A program made the position numbers and the translations under genes. A stretch of 64,000 nucleotides of DNA, from NCBI RefSeq assembly GCF_000143415.4, contig NW_003314362.1, positions 257,135-321,134 on the forward strand, written 5' to 3'. This stretch comes from Selaginella moellendorffii (lineage: Eukaryota; Streptophyta; Lycopodiopsida; Selaginellales; Selaginellaceae). Shown piece by piece: positions 1 to 11,074 of this stretch. The notes under the pieces were generated by a model. The model had not been told where the DNA came from. It was given only the letters and a program-made list of their open reading frames with translations, and ran no database searches. How positions within the stretch are numbered: position 1 is the first letter of the stretch; each line of letters begins with the position of its first letter.

Positions 1-360
1 CGACAAGAAAGCCCCTTGATGAAATCTCAAGCTCCCCAGGATTTGAAAGAACAGAGAAGTGCCTCCAGCCTTGTACTCTTAACTTTGCTGCTAATCAAGA
101 GCGTGCCTGGATCAATTTAATCTTCAATGCTCAACCAAGCCATCTTTGGACATTCAGTCGTTGGATGCAAGGAAACCTTGTTTCTCAAAAGAAGAAAAGG
201 TAGGTTATCCCAGGGATTCAGTGGTGAAATCTTCATTCCATAATGGTTTCTTTCTTGGGCTTGACAACCGCAGAAAGGATGACAGCCTTATAAAACGTTC
301 CCACGGGTTTAGAAAGGATGCTTAGAAATGAGCGAGAGCTTGTGCCGTTATGGTGAAGGT

Positions 361-450
361 ATGATATACGTTAAGAAGCAATTAGTGTCCGATTTGGACG
401 GGAACCTGATGGCAAGGTCACAGGTTCGAATCCACAGCCAGAGACCCAAT
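361..450 (+). mobile_element. tRNA-related SINE-like element, copy S1 (internally deleted)
   Basis: The core runs from the gttaagaagcaattagtg segment to the B-box-like ggttcgaatcc and the end ccagagaccc. Compared with its duplicate at 11,075-11,197 it lacks about 36 bases, and the gap is bounded by the short repeat ggc. The loss removes the putative A-box half while keeping the B box. Confidence 0.6.
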
Positions 451-1111
451 CAAAACATTTTGCAACGCTTCTCCCTCCTTTGCATCTTGCAAGCTACTGT
501 GATCAGAGCGAGCTCTTCTGCCTGCAGTCATCTCGGGATGAGAACTACTTGTTGTCCATAGCCCAAGACTACAGCATGTCCACGATCATGGAACACTTAA
601 GATGCTTGGTGGATCTGCTGGGGAGATCTGGGAAGCTAGACGAGGCCAGTGTCGAGCCAAATTTCAGCGCTGGAGAATGAAAGAGTGGGGAAAAGTCCGA
701 TGCTAGTTGGACCTGTCCTCTGGGCTGGAGATCATGACTCACAGCCATTCAAAGGTTGCCAAAACTCTTGGGCATCGGTAAACCGATGTCCAGGGTCGTG
801 TCCTGTCTCTGCTCCGCTATAGCTGGCGTTCCAGCTTGCAGAGTGTGCCGCTCAGCGTTCGTGTTCTTCCTTGGCAGTCTGCAGCACTCTGTGCGATCGT
901 AACGAGGCTGCATTGCGAGTCACGCGAGGCGCAAGTTCCTCCTCCAAATCTATTATCGTTCCCCAGGATCCTTTCTCTCTGGGCTAGATCGACCACTGTC
1001 TTTTTTGTCTCTCGAGCCTGCGGGAGGGAGAAACAAGGAAATTCCAATATCGCGGAGAAACTCCAACATCGCCTACACTTGAAAACCAGAGAACCACCAA
1101 GTGTTTTTAGG

Positions 1112-1230
1112 TGGTTCTCTGGCTGTGGATTCGAACCTGTGACCTTGCCAATAAATCTCTTTATTCTAGCCAGATATCCGGCCAACAGGTTCCCGTCCAA
1201 ATTAAACATTAATAGCCTGTTAAAGTGTTT
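1112..1230 (-). mobile_element. tRNA-related SINE-like element, copy S2
   Basis: Reverse-strand copy containing the full core: putative A-box region (tggccggatatctggctaga), an AT-rich loop, the B-box-like ggttcgaatcc and the end cagccagaga. It lies inside duplicated block 1. Confidence 0.6.
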
Positions 1231-2029
1231 CGCTTGTTCTTGATTTTGAGTGAATGGCACGCGTGCTGATTTCTTGTTCCGTATCAATCACGTGCGCAAG
1301 GTCGCGCGAACGTTTCCAAGCCTCTCTTCTTGGTTCCAAGATTTTTTTTGGAGCAAAATTTGTTTCTCGGAACAAGAAAAGTTTCTGGAAAATGAGCAAG
1401 TTTGATTTGATCCAACCACCCTCTTGAAGAGCAGAGTTGAGAGGCATCTGGAAATGTCAAGAGTGGAGGTTGGGGTATTTATTTGTTTCTCTCTTCTTTG
1501 CAAGATCAAATCCTCTGGCCATGTTCAAGACCATGAAATTAAATACTCACTCCCAAGGCACATCCCTGATTTGGTGCAACTGATTAGACTCAGAACCTGA
1601 GGATTGATGCACCAGTGATTCCGTTGTTATTCACTGCAGCCTGTGAGAGCCTTGATCGAGCGTCAGGTGAGAGCAAAGAAGAAGCATGACAAGCGGTGGA
1701 ATGATACAACACAATGATCTGCAAGGACCCACGTCAAGCCACTGCGAGAAACTAGAGAGAAGAAAGGCTACGCTCTCGCTCAGCTCCACTCTTTCTTACA
1801 TGAGATTGGCACAAGCGCGGCAGTCAAACGCTGCTCGAAAGTGTGGAGCAGCGTATCGTTATCCAGGTCGTCAGTAGTCCTCGGCCATTCGCTATTTTGA
1901 CGAAGCATGTAGGAGGAGCTAGTGGTGGATTCAAACTTGGACACCCCCTCTAGCTGAAATGCAATGATACTTTCGTAGACAAGGCTGCATTGCGAGTCAC
2001 GCGGGCTGCAAGTTTAAGCTCCTCTCCTC

Positions 2030-2690
2030 GTCCAAACCTGTTGGCGTTCAAGCGAGCAATGCTGAGACGCGTTCCAGCATGACTTTAAAGCAAAAGGAAG
2101 AGTCTGGGCTAGATCGACACACTGACCATGATCATCGTGGCTGCTGCTGCTGCTCAAGCACTCCAGCGAATTCCATAAAGACCCACCGGCAAATTCTTGC
2201 GCGAGCGAAGTAAAATTTAATTGGGTCTCTGGCTGTGGGTTCGAACCTGTGACCTTGCCAATAATTGTTTTTATTCTAGCCAGATATCCGGCCAACAGGT
2301 TCCCGTCCAAATTATGCATTAATAGCTTGTTAACGTGTTTGTTACTTTCATGAATCGTTTCTTGAAATTCTGGGCATGGCGCTCAGCTGGCACGCGAATG
2401 TTTCCCATCAGTTTGATTTGATCCAGGCACCCCCCTCAAGAGCACCGGTGCGTTCTGCCCAAGAGATTCGAGTTGCAAGGCATCTGGAAATGTCAAGAGT
2501 GCTGAAGGTTGGGGTTAGTTGTTTCTCTCTTCTTCGCAAGATGAAACCCTCGGGGAGCTTAATTCATCAAGACACCACCCAAAAGCTTCCAGTCTGATGC
2601 TTGTTCCTATAGAAAAACCATGTTCAAAACCATGAAACAAAACAGAACATCTTTGAGTTGGTGCAACTAACTTAGACTCAGAACCTAAAG
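2030..2690. repeat. Repeat block found inverted at 39.82-40.52 kb
   Basis: The sequence from about 2,030 to 2,690 reappears in inverted order and orientation at about 39,820-40,520, including the SINE-like copy and the flanking cagcagcagccacgatgatc segment. No coding sequence is recognised. Neighbouring pieces (about 2,760-3,110) match 38,580-38,900 in the same inverted sense. Confidence 0.75.
2221..2340 (-). mobile_element. tRNA-related SINE-like element, copy S3
   Basis: Full-length reverse-strand copy with the conserved B-box-like ggttcgaaccc and the A-box-like region. Its counterpart in the inverted block is the copy at 40,146-40,255. Confidence 0.6.
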
Positions 2691-3436
2691 CTTGTTGCAT
2701 CAGTGATATCCACTGTAGTCTAGTCCCAGAGTACGTTGTGAGAGCCTTGATCGAGCATCAGGTGAGAGCAAACAATTCCTCAAGAGCTGCTTGCAGGTTT
2801 AGACTCTGCATAGCTGATGGCTGACAAGAGAAGAAGCATGGCAAGCGAGGCGATGATACAACACAAGGATCTGCGAGGTTCGAAGAAGTCCCTCAACTGC
2901 TCCTGGGTACGTTAAGCCACTGCGAGCGTGGTAAGGGACATGAAAACGTGACTCCACTAGCCTAGTCACACCCACAAGCTTATGCGAAGCACTGCACTCG
3001 ACACATCGCTTGGCGAAAATCGAAAGGTGGCAAAGATGAGGAATGAAGCTCAAGACAGTCTCTTGTGCGTTCTTGAGCGATCTGGACAAGAGTATATACA
3101 TACCGCTTTAAATCACAAAAGCAATGCTTGTGATGCTTGCTTTGCGAGGTATTGTTTGAAGGCTTGTCTTGGTTTGAGCCAGACCGGATCATCCAGCCAA
3201 GCGCAGCAGACAAGCGCTGCTCGGGTGAGGAACTTCCTTGTTGGAATGCGAGCGAAAGTGCGGAGCAGCGTATCGTTATCCAGGTCGCCCAATGGTGGCA
3301 GCGTCACCTCTGCTATCACTGCCCTTGCGCCATTTGCTATTTGGACGAAGCTTACATGTAGTTAACGAATGGTTCCATCGCATTGTTCTTGACGACGAGG
3401 AGGAGACGCTGCTCTGATCGTCATAGATTCCTCGCG

Positions 3437-3640
3437 AATTTCGTCATGGAAATGTATGGAAAGTGCGGGCGCGCCGCGGATGCCTTGGGTGTCCTCCACA
3501 AAATGGAAGATGGAAATGTTTTCTTCTGGAACGCATTTGCCCACAGCAGGCAAATGCCAGAAGTTCTGGTGCTCTTTCGGCAAATGCTCGTCGATATCGA
3601 ATTCTTGCAGCTATCAAAGGCGATGTGGCGGAGATCCAGG
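3437..3640 (+). pseudogene. PPR protein fragment (plus strand)
   Basis: One frame reads FVMEMYGKCGRAADALG and continues through a MEDGNVFFWNAF segment to LVLFRQML, the typical order of adjacent motifs in a PLS-class plant PPR protein. There is no start, no further repeats in frame, and the flanks are repeat-derived. It is a relic of one or two motifs. Confidence 0.65.
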
Positions 3641-4350
3641 TGAGAAACACATGGTGAGAAACACCAGGAACCTCGACTTAAGTTGGCAGAAGGCCCGCTC
3701 CAGGCCTGGTTGAAAGACTACTGCTGGAGGGTAAATCAACCACGGCCTTTGGAGGAGGCCATACCCCTGCTGTCTGATCTCCTCGCAATCCTGGAGCTGA
3801 GACAATAACACCGTCACCATCTTTGGCTTGTCGTTGTAGTAATTGGAGCTTGGGGCGGCGATTGGGATGCCAGTCTCGAGCTCACACGGCAATGCCCTGG
3901 TTCCACCCGATGCAAGTGTCTGTCCAGTTCTTGGCAGAAGAAGATCTCGGCGATGGCATGCTCGCCAACGGAGCACCGTAACGCGGCGATGATTAGCGCG
4001 TGGATCTCCCCTGGATCGGCATTGATAGCTGCCAAGAGAAATAACTGGATGCTCGAAAAAGAGTAACAAGGGCAAATGCCGCGATCGCAATCTTCCACGA
4101 GAAAGAACCTCGATCTTTCATCTTCTGGAAGATTTCCAGCGCCCGCACTTTCCATACCTTTCTATGACCAGATTAGCAAGGAACCTCGAGGCCGCTGGAG
4201 ACGATTTTCCTCGTGGATGCGCCTTCCCCCTCCCAGATCTGTGCTCACCGCATTCTCGGCCAGGCGCCCACCGCTGGAGATCGCTCCTCCTTCCTGCAAA
4301 TCTTCGCTGGATGGCACCTCCTCGTCAAGGCTCAAGAACGATGCCATGGA
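3640..4350 (-). pseudogene. PPR protein relic (minus strand)
   Basis: Reverse-strand frames contain LVIERYGKCGRWKSSR, SFSWKIAIAAFA and, further upstream, NAVSTDLGGGRRIHEENRL, which match successive PPR motif positions. The pieces lie in different frames with stops between them, so this is a decayed gene. It is convergent with the plus-strand fragment that ends at 3,640. Confidence 0.6.
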
Positions 4351-4499
4351 AAACCACCGCCATTGCCATTATACGCTACTGCTGCACATTTTCGATCCAG
4401 GGGGCTCTTTACCCGGGCGGTGTGCTGCTGCCGGGCGTGCTCTATGAGTCGAGCAGCATGGTCTTTCTTCTCAGTCTCAGACATCTTCAAACTAGGCTC

Positions 4500-5275
4500 A
4501 CAAGCACAAGCACTGCTTTTCCGCGGTATGTATGGTTCTTCTCGTGCTCATTTTGTTTATACTCTTGTCCAGTCCAGATCGCTTCATTCCTCATCTTCGC
4601 CACCCTTTGGCCTCGAGCATTTTCCAAGATAAAATGGAGGCCTGTAGTTCATCAACATCCAAGGCGTGGAGTGACCACAGCGCAACTTGTGATGAGATGA
4701 GTTGGTGACCTGGTATACGTTTTTTGTGTTATGCCATCTGCTCTTTGGAAACTTTTGAGAAAGCTTGCTCTGAGCTGATTGAGTTTGAGCTTGGTCAAGG
4801 CTCTCACAGGTTTATTGGATCTCTGGTGCAACCCTGGAGTTTTGTTTGCGGGTGAGTAAGCTTTCACGGTTTCAGAGCAATATATTATATTATTGCCAAG
4901 AGAAGGCATCAAAACTTGGAGCTCCAGAGTCTCACGCCCCGAGGATTTGAAAGGATCCAAACCTATGGACCTCCAGCTTGGACAACCAAGTGAAGAATAG
5001 ATTCTCGGGACCATGGTGCCTGGATCAAATCAAACTCGAGCTCAGACAAGCCATCTTCCAGAACAATATCTTAAACGGATGTTGCTGGTTCTTGTTGCAG
5101 CATACTTATACTTTGTTTCTCAAAAGTAGCTTCTGCATCAGCTGCTTGCTCAGATTGAGATGCAGAGTCCATCCAACCCGTTTTGTTTGCCATGGCCTTG
5201 CCAGAGCATGGAGAAAGTGAGAGTTTCATTCCATCGAGAAGAGAATGGTTTCTTTCTTGAGCTTGACAGCAGCAA
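4500..5275. repeat. Repeat block with YbeY-HAD gene fragments, copy 1
   Basis: Repeated in the same orientation at about 8,729-9,575; the opening ggtatgtatggttcttctcg segment also occurs at 38,587. The part from 5,008 to 5,275 is a shrunken, diverged copy of the gene at 41.2-43.4 kb: it shares the gtgcctggatcaaatcaaac exon 6 boundary, cttaaacgg, attgagac, tttgccatggcc and ttcatcgagaagagaatg in the same order. Confidence 0.65.
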
Positions 5276-5330
5276 CGCGCTGCGCGCCATGCGCCCACAA
5301 AACGAAAATCTCTTGCGCCGCTGTTTACAT

Positions 5331-5455
5331 GATGGTATACGTTAAGAAGCAATTAGTGTAGACTTTGGACGGGAACCTGATGGCCGGATATCTGGCTAGA
5401 ATAAAAAAATATATTGGCAAGGTCACAGGTTCGAACCCACAGCCAGAGACCCAAT
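5331..5455 (+). mobile_element. tRNA-related SINE-like element, copy S4
   Basis: Nearly complete plus-strand copy with the A-box-like and B-box-like segments 40-50 bases apart, ending in ccagagacccaat. It stands outside the 1-1,925 block. Confidence 0.6.
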
Positions 5456-5519
5456 CAAATTTTTTTGTATGAACGAGGGATTTCTCTTCTCCGCAAAGTC
5501 GCTCTCGGCAGCGTTGCTG

Positions 5520-6070
5520 GAGCTAAATCTTCTCTCGTGCCGATCCCCCCGAATGATCCACGGTTCAGGCTCTTGGATCGCGCGATATTCCCTTTCGCTG
5601 GCAAATGCGAGCAGCAAGAACAGGGCATTCGATCGATGCGGCGTCAATCTTGTTCGATTATCGTCTCCTGGAACGCGATGGTCACCGCGTATGTGGCGGC
5701 ATCCCGCATCCGAGAGTGAGAGTCTATGTTTGATTGCGTCTCAGAGCGCCATGGAACTCGATGATAATGGCGCTCGCGCAGCAGGGGCAAATTGTGGCAG
5801 CGAAATCGAGCTTGGCCGGGCAAGGATCTGGTGTCCTGGACGAATCTACTGCCCAGAATGACAGGACGTTCCATGGGTTCCCCTTCCAGCAGTGAATAGC
5901 AGAGGGGGGATTTGGCCACCTCCAAAGAAATGTTTGATTTCATGCCGGATGAAGACGGTATTGATTCGGCCAGTAGCTGCTCTCCAGGATCCGCGCGTGG
6001 ATCCTCTGGCCTCGCAGCCCCTGGATGTCGTCCACGTGGACAATCAGATGGATTCCAAATCTTGTTTTTC
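5520..6070 (+). pseudogene. PPR protein relic
   Basis: Frames contain IIVSWNAMVTAYVAA near 5,660-5,700 and EMFDFMPDEDG near 5,930, which are the C-terminal half of one PPR motif and the start of another. Stops and frame changes separate them. No start codon or full repeat array is present. Confidence 0.6.
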
Positions 6071-6109
6071 AAATAAGAGGTGCTGAAATAATATTTTGTT
6101 ATCTCCCAG

Positions 6110-6192
6110 TGTTCATGGCTTTGTGGTTATAGCATGCACGCTGTAATGTTCTATTGTGAAGGGTTGCTGGGTTCGATTCCCATCCGCCTCGA
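6110..6192 (+). other. tRNA-like sequence, probably a SINE head or tRNA pseudogene
   Basis: A plausible A box (tggctttgtggttatagc) is followed about 50 bases later by a strong B box (gggttcgattccc) in a short T-arm hairpin. The acceptor ends do not pair and the anticodon arm is poor, so it is not a functional tRNA. Downstream lie a small hairpin (gttaggg..ccctaac) and AT-rich tttattatt runs, as in the tail of a tRNA-derived retroposon. Confidence 0.5.
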
Positions 6193-6393
6193 CTTTCAAT
6201 TAAGAATAGTACGGTGTTAGGGTCGCCCCCTAACATGAACACTATTTTATTATTTTATTATTAAATTAACTGAACTTTTAAACGCAGTTTATATTAGTGG
6301 TAACTACAAACAAATAAAAGGTTAAGAGCGATACATCACAGCCGTTGGATTAAAGGATATCTTAGAATATACCATCCAAACCGTTAGATTTTA

Positions 6394-6886
6394 GTGCAGC
6401 TACGGTTTCGCGAGGTGAGAGAGACTCGGGTATTCGTCTTCCTCTGTGCAGCGGAAAGCTGCCATCTCTCGATGTTTGGGTGGCTTGAATCCCTCGGAGC
6501 TCTCCATCCGGTTGCACCCAGACAAAGGCAACGTTTTCCATCCCCTCTCTCTCAACTACACAACGGGCCTGTCGTGCCGGACTTGGGACGAGCTGGTCCA
6601 GGAGCTCAGCTGCATCTATTCTGACGCAATTGCTTCGCTCCCTGACACATTCCTTCCGGACGCCAAGACGCGGCAAAATGCGGCGATCATCCAAGGCATC
6701 CAGCCGCCCAAGGACGAAAGGGAGCCGGCTTGGATGTCGAAAACCGAAAACCGAAAGATTCCAAGGATTCAAATGAAGAAACCTCGATACCCAAAGAGCC
6801 TCACCATGGATTTTAGACGATTCCTGGTGCCGGATAGCCACACACAAAAATTTTTTCAAAAAATGGATGGATTTAACAGCAAATGA
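6394..6886 (+). other. Open frame of unknown nature
   Basis: An open stretch of about 150 codons with no ATG near its 5' end (first ATG near 6,733) and no domain I recognise; it contains RTWDELVQELSCIYSD and a basic C-terminal part. It may be an exon of an old gene or chance. Nothing nearby suggests a role. Confidence 0.2.
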
Positions 6887-7149
6887 AATCAATCAAGATG
6901 TGGACGTTAGATCTTGCTTCACCTGATATATAGAAGCGACTATGTTCAGGAAGTGAAATCTCCCATTACCAAGACAAAATATGTAGATCCTATTTTAAAA
7001 GCTTCGAAGTGATTACTGTATTGATGCTATTCGTGATGGATAAAGTAGTATCCTAAGAATTGCAACGACTTCCATCATTAGGACCATCCAAGGCGTCGTT
7101 GCCCTCACGAAGAACAGCTTCAGTCAAATCCCGGAGAAGAATCCAGTAC

Positions 7150-7330
7150 CGTGGATCCTCGCATTTGCGAGAATGGGCATTTTGACAAGGCCGTTCACGA
7201 GATCCTGCGCAAGACCATTGTCTGCTGGATAGCTCTCACGCAAGTTTCAACTTGAGCGCCGCCAGGAGCATGTTTGAGAGCATGAAGATGCGCACCTTAG
7301 TTTCCTGGACCACCAACGCTCAAAACGCTT
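7150..7330 (+). pseudogene. PPR protein fragment
   Basis: The frame ARSMFESMKMRTLVSWTTNA near 7,265-7,325 is the standard junction between two PLS-class PPR motifs. It runs into a stop at once and lies among repeat-derived DNA. Confidence 0.6.
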
Positions 7331-7369
7331 GAAGGACAAAATCAGGAGTCAGAACCATACTCAGGTGCT

Positions 7370-8090
7370 TCAATCCCTTTCGAAAGCTTCCACAGTCAGA
7401 CCGTTTGCTTCTACATCCCAAAGAAACCAGGGGATACCTCCAAACCATTCAAACGCCATTTCAGCAGCATTCACTCTCTGTGTTATCTCTTTGGCTTCTT
7501 CCGATCCACTCTCGTAGTCTGTCACGCGTTTCCTCCAAGAAGACACAAGAGCATCGTACTCGTGCTTTTCCCACGCAGGCAGATAGCGAGTGAACGTTGT
7601 CCGCTTGGCTTTTCTGACATTGAACTCGTCTGGTGATGAAGCAGCAACAAGGGTTTTATTTCCAACCATCCGCCCCAAGTCCACTCACAGATCGATGAGA
7701 TGGTATCTACTTTGCTGTCCAGCACAATCTCCTGAGGGAAGTCTTCTCTATTCACCACCCTGAGTTTTGTTACCCTTGAACATCAAAACAGTCGCTCTGG
7801 ACTCGTAGATCATGACCGGAAGTACCAGACGAATGCAGGCTTACCAACCCCCGAATTTCCATTCAAATGGCAGCACAACATCCACATGAACGGCACCAAG
7901 ATCTTCCTGATCTGTTTGTACAACCCATCGAATATCTCCTTCACGTACAGCTTCAGAATATTGCTGTGGAATGTGGTCAGATGAGCACCTTGAGCAAGAA
8001 ATTTCATCCGTTCCAGATGGAACATTGATCCACCATGCCTGCTGAGATCTCCTAACATAGACTGCATGTTCCCACAGGAGGCAAAGCATA
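7370..8090 (-). pseudogene. Crinkler/RHS-type P-loop NTPase relic
   Basis: Read on the minus strand, a Walker A motif (GNSGVGKPAFVWYF, near 7,812-7,855) is followed by IYESRATVLMFKGN, then VAASSPDEFNVRKAKRT, RYLPAWEKHEYDALVSSW and FEWFGGIPWFLW. This order (P-loop, ASSP segment, LPxW segment, FGGIPR-like motif) is characteristic of the NTPase module of Crinkler and retrotransposon-hot-spot proteins. At least two frameshifts and internal stops break it, and the usual R after GIP is W. The family call is by motif recall. It is related in kind to the NTPase gene at 56.8-59.1 kb but is not a copy of it. Confidence 0.55.
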
Positions 8091-8099
8091 TTATTGTAC

Positions 8100-8728
8100 G
8101 TTTTAATTGAAAAGCATTTAGCTCAAGCGTTACAATGAGCTATCCAATAAGAGCACAACTCCCTAAAATGGACATTCCAACAATGGCCTAATCTTCATTA
8201 TTGAGCTTAGTCCTGGGTTCATTTTAAAAGATTGTAACCGAGCTTAGTCTTTGTACTGTGGGTTCCTTGTAAAAGATTGTAATTAGAAGCTCTATTAGCT
8301 AAAAGAGTGATGGAATCACAAGGAATCCAATCACGGTGGCGTTCTTCAGGCCACTTTAGCACACGACAATGACATCCTCAATGTTAACAATCCACCTTGC
8401 GTGTACTAGTGCTCCACGATCGGGCAAGCCTCTGCATAGGTTCATCATTTGGCAAGGAGCCCCACGTAGCTACATGTTATAACTTATGCTCTAGCATTCT
8501 TGAGGCCAGTTTCGTCCTACTAGATGGTACATCCTGACAAAGAACTTTTCTGATTTCGGAAGTGAATGTGATCTAGTCGGGAGCCATTCCTTCCAAGACC
8601 ATCTCCTGGTAGAGGATCAAATTAAAGCGTGGAAGAAATTCCCAGTGAGAGTGTAGGCCTAGCAGTCCATGCGACAATGTTGTGGCACTCGGGCATTTGA
8701 TCGAACATTGCCCGTGCCATGTGTGTGT
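8100..8728. other. Intergenic stretch without recognised genes
   Basis: Between the NTPase relic and the second YbeY-related repeat block I see no coding sequence, tRNA or clear repeat; only short random open frames. Confidence 0.5.
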
Positions 8729-9575
8729 GTAGAACTCATGCTTTTCCACGGTATGTATGGTTCTTCTCGTGCTCATTTTGCTTATACTATTGTCCAGATT
8801 GCTTCATTCCTCATAGATGTATTTTCCAAGATAAATGGAGGCCTGTAGTTCATCAACATCCAAGGCGTGGAGTGACCACAATGCAACTTGTGATGAGATG
8901 AGTTTGTGACCTTTGTATTATGCCTTCTGCTCTTTGGAAACTTTTGAGACAGCTTGTTCTCAGCTGATTGAGTTTAAGCTCGGTCAAGGCTTTCACAAGA
9001 TTGGACAATAGTGTGAAAGACAAATGCCAAAACCATGTGTTTGAGGACAAGCTTAACTAGCTAGTTGCACCAAGATCACCACCAATTCCATGAGGTGTGA
9101 CTTGTTTATGTTGAATCTAGGATTTTCCTCAAGAGCTTCCCTGGTTTATTGGATGTCTGGTGCAACCCTGGAGTTTTTTTTGCAGGTGAGTAAGCTTTCA
9201 CGGTTTCAGAGCAATATATTATTGCCAAGAAAAGGCATCAAAAGTTGGAGCAGGATTTGAAAGGATCGAAACCTATGGACCTCCAAGCTTTGACAACCAA
9301 GTGAAGAATAGATGGGACCAGGGTGCCTGGATCAAATCAAACTCGAGCTCAGCCAAGCCATCTTCCACGACAATACCTTAAACGGCTGTTGCTGGTTCTT
9401 GTTGCAGCATACTTACGCTTTGTTTCTCAAAAGTAGCCTTTGCATCAGCTGCTTGTCAGATTGAGACGAAGAGTCCACCCATTTTGTTTGCCATGGCCTC
9501 GCCAGAGCATGGAGCAAGTGAGAGTTTCATTCCATCGAGAAGAGAATGGTTTCTTTCTTGAGCTTGACTGCAGCA
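8729..9575. repeat. Repeat block with YbeY-HAD gene fragments, copy 2
   Basis: Same-orientation copy of 4,500-5,275 with a differing insert near 9,000-9,130. The region 9,325-9,575 again carries, in order, the diverged boundary and exon pieces of the YbeY-HAD gene (gcctggatcaaatcaaac, cttaaacgg, tttgccatggcc, catcgagaagagaatgg). Frames are broken, so it is a gene-fragment repeat, not a gene. Confidence 0.65.
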
Positions 9576-9757
9576 GATTTTTCTAGACATGCAAAACAAC
9601 AGAAATTTTATAAAATCCACCTTGCATATGTCTCATGAATAAGTTCGGACTTTTCAGGAGTATCGGTAGGCCTCAAGCTCCTCTTTGTTTATAAATTGTT
9701 TATAAATGTAAATGCTCTTGTGCAGGAAGCTTATGAATACTTCTTATGAAAAGCACC

Positions 9758-10432
9758 TCAACTCTTGTATCCATTTTCGTGGCTCGATTTTGGTAGCATC
9801 TGTAACGTTATGTGGCTGTAGAGTGGCTGTTGCCTGATGCATTCTTGAAACACTTTGCTCTCTTTAACAGAAGAAACAGTCTGTTGTAACACACAAAGCT
9901 TAGACATTTTTCACCGCAAAAGGAAAGAAATATACCTTGAGGTATAGCCTGAAGCCGTGTCCCACAACTTGACCCCCAAGGAAGTTAATCACCCATGTCG
10001 GAACAATGTCGAGCTTAAGGTCCAGGTGTATTACTGCTCTGTAAAAGAAGTAGTGACTGTCTTAAGAAGAAAACAAAAAAAAAAAAAAAACTAATAGCGT
10101 ACCTTATGTAGCATTTCTCGTCGCTAATCTTCTGGAGGATGAATCCAGCGTTGGCTTCCATGCGAATGACGCCCTCTTTTGGAGGAGGCAAATGAGAAGC
10201 ATTAAAACCATGGATGGTCTCCTTGACGATAGTCTCTGCTTCCTGGGGGACCTGGCAAATCACCACCATTGGAGTGAATAAAATAACAAAAGAGGCACAG
10301 TGATTGATAGCTTAACTGTTCGCAAGCAGCCAACCACGGCATCCAATTCAGGTAGCTCCAGTTCGAAAGACGTGACCAGCATTTCTCTTGTCGCAAACGG
10401 CCATGGAACCTTGCACCTGGCAAGAGCTTGTA
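9758..10432 (-). pseudogene. START-domain lipid-binding protein, 3' part only
   Basis: Four consecutive exons are readable on the minus strand: about 10,432-10,317 (ALARCKVPWPFATREMLV), 10,251-10,103 (PPPKEGVIRMEANAGF), 10,038-9,936 (LDLKLDIVPTWVINFLGG) and 9,880-9,758 (TVSSVKESKVFQEC..PLYSHI, stop at 9,758). Phases match across all introns. The motifs are those of a plant START/polyketide-cyclase-like family (the PWPFATRE signature and the LDLKLD..P.W..NF helix). The 5' half is missing: upstream of the first exon there is an in-frame stop and then the second duplicated block begins. It is either a truncated pseudogene or a gene cut by a rearrangement. Confidence 0.6.
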
Positions 10433-11074
10433 GAATTTAAACACGGGACGGAGGAGCTGCTGCACTACCACCAGCGTTGTGGCTTTTGGATTGATCAGCA
10501 GGGCACAAGGGATGTACGTTGTAGTGAAAGCATTGCTTTCCCACAGTTCATCTTTCGCCCTTTTTGCTCTAAATACTCTTGTTGTGGACAGCCACCTTTT
10601 GGCCCCGAGTACTTTCCATGCATTGCCCCCTCTTCTTCACACAGGGTGTGACTTGAAATTTCATGGATTTTTTCTTGTTGCTGCTAGGAACAAGCATCAA
10701 ACTTAGATAGAACACGACAAGAAAGCCCCTTGATGAAATCTCAAGCTCCCCAGGATTTGAAAGAACAGAGAAGTACCTCCAGCCTTGTACTCTTAACTTT
10801 GCTGCTAATCAAGAGCGTGCCTGGATCAATTTAATCTTCAATGCTCAACCAAGCCATCTTCGGACATTCAGTCGTTGGATGCAGGGAAACCTTGTTTCTC
10901 AAAAGAAGAAAAGGTAGGTTATCCCAGGGATTCAGTGGTGAAATCTTCATTCCATAATGGTTTCTTTCTTGAGCTTGACAACCGCAGAAAGGATGACAGC
11001 CTTATAAAACGTTCCCACGGGTTTAGAAAGGATGCTTAGAAATGAGCGAGAGCTTGCGCCGTTATGGTGAAGGT

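Larger units (their letters stand above)
1..1925. repeat. Segmental duplication, copy 1 of the left block
   Basis: This block is repeated in the same orientation at about 10,713-12,640 with only scattered substitutions and small indels; both copies open with the same bases (cgacaagaaagccccttgat). It holds two copies of the tRNA-related small element (about 361-450 plus, 1,112-1,230 minus), fragments related to the YbeY-HAD gene near 110-290, and no intact gene. Similarity ends near 1,925, where the flanks diverge. Parts of it reappear inverted at 37.3-40.5 kb. Confidence 0.85.

Noticed and set aside
380-450. The ggttcgaatcc segments as genuine tRNA genes
   Set aside because: No acceptor stem pairing and no anticodon arm; the unit recurs ten times with internal deletions, so it is a repeat.
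836-1243. 135-codon frame in the duplicated left block, and its minus-strand partner
   Set aside because: It overlaps the SINE-like copy and differs by indels between the two duplicated copies, so the frame is not conserved.
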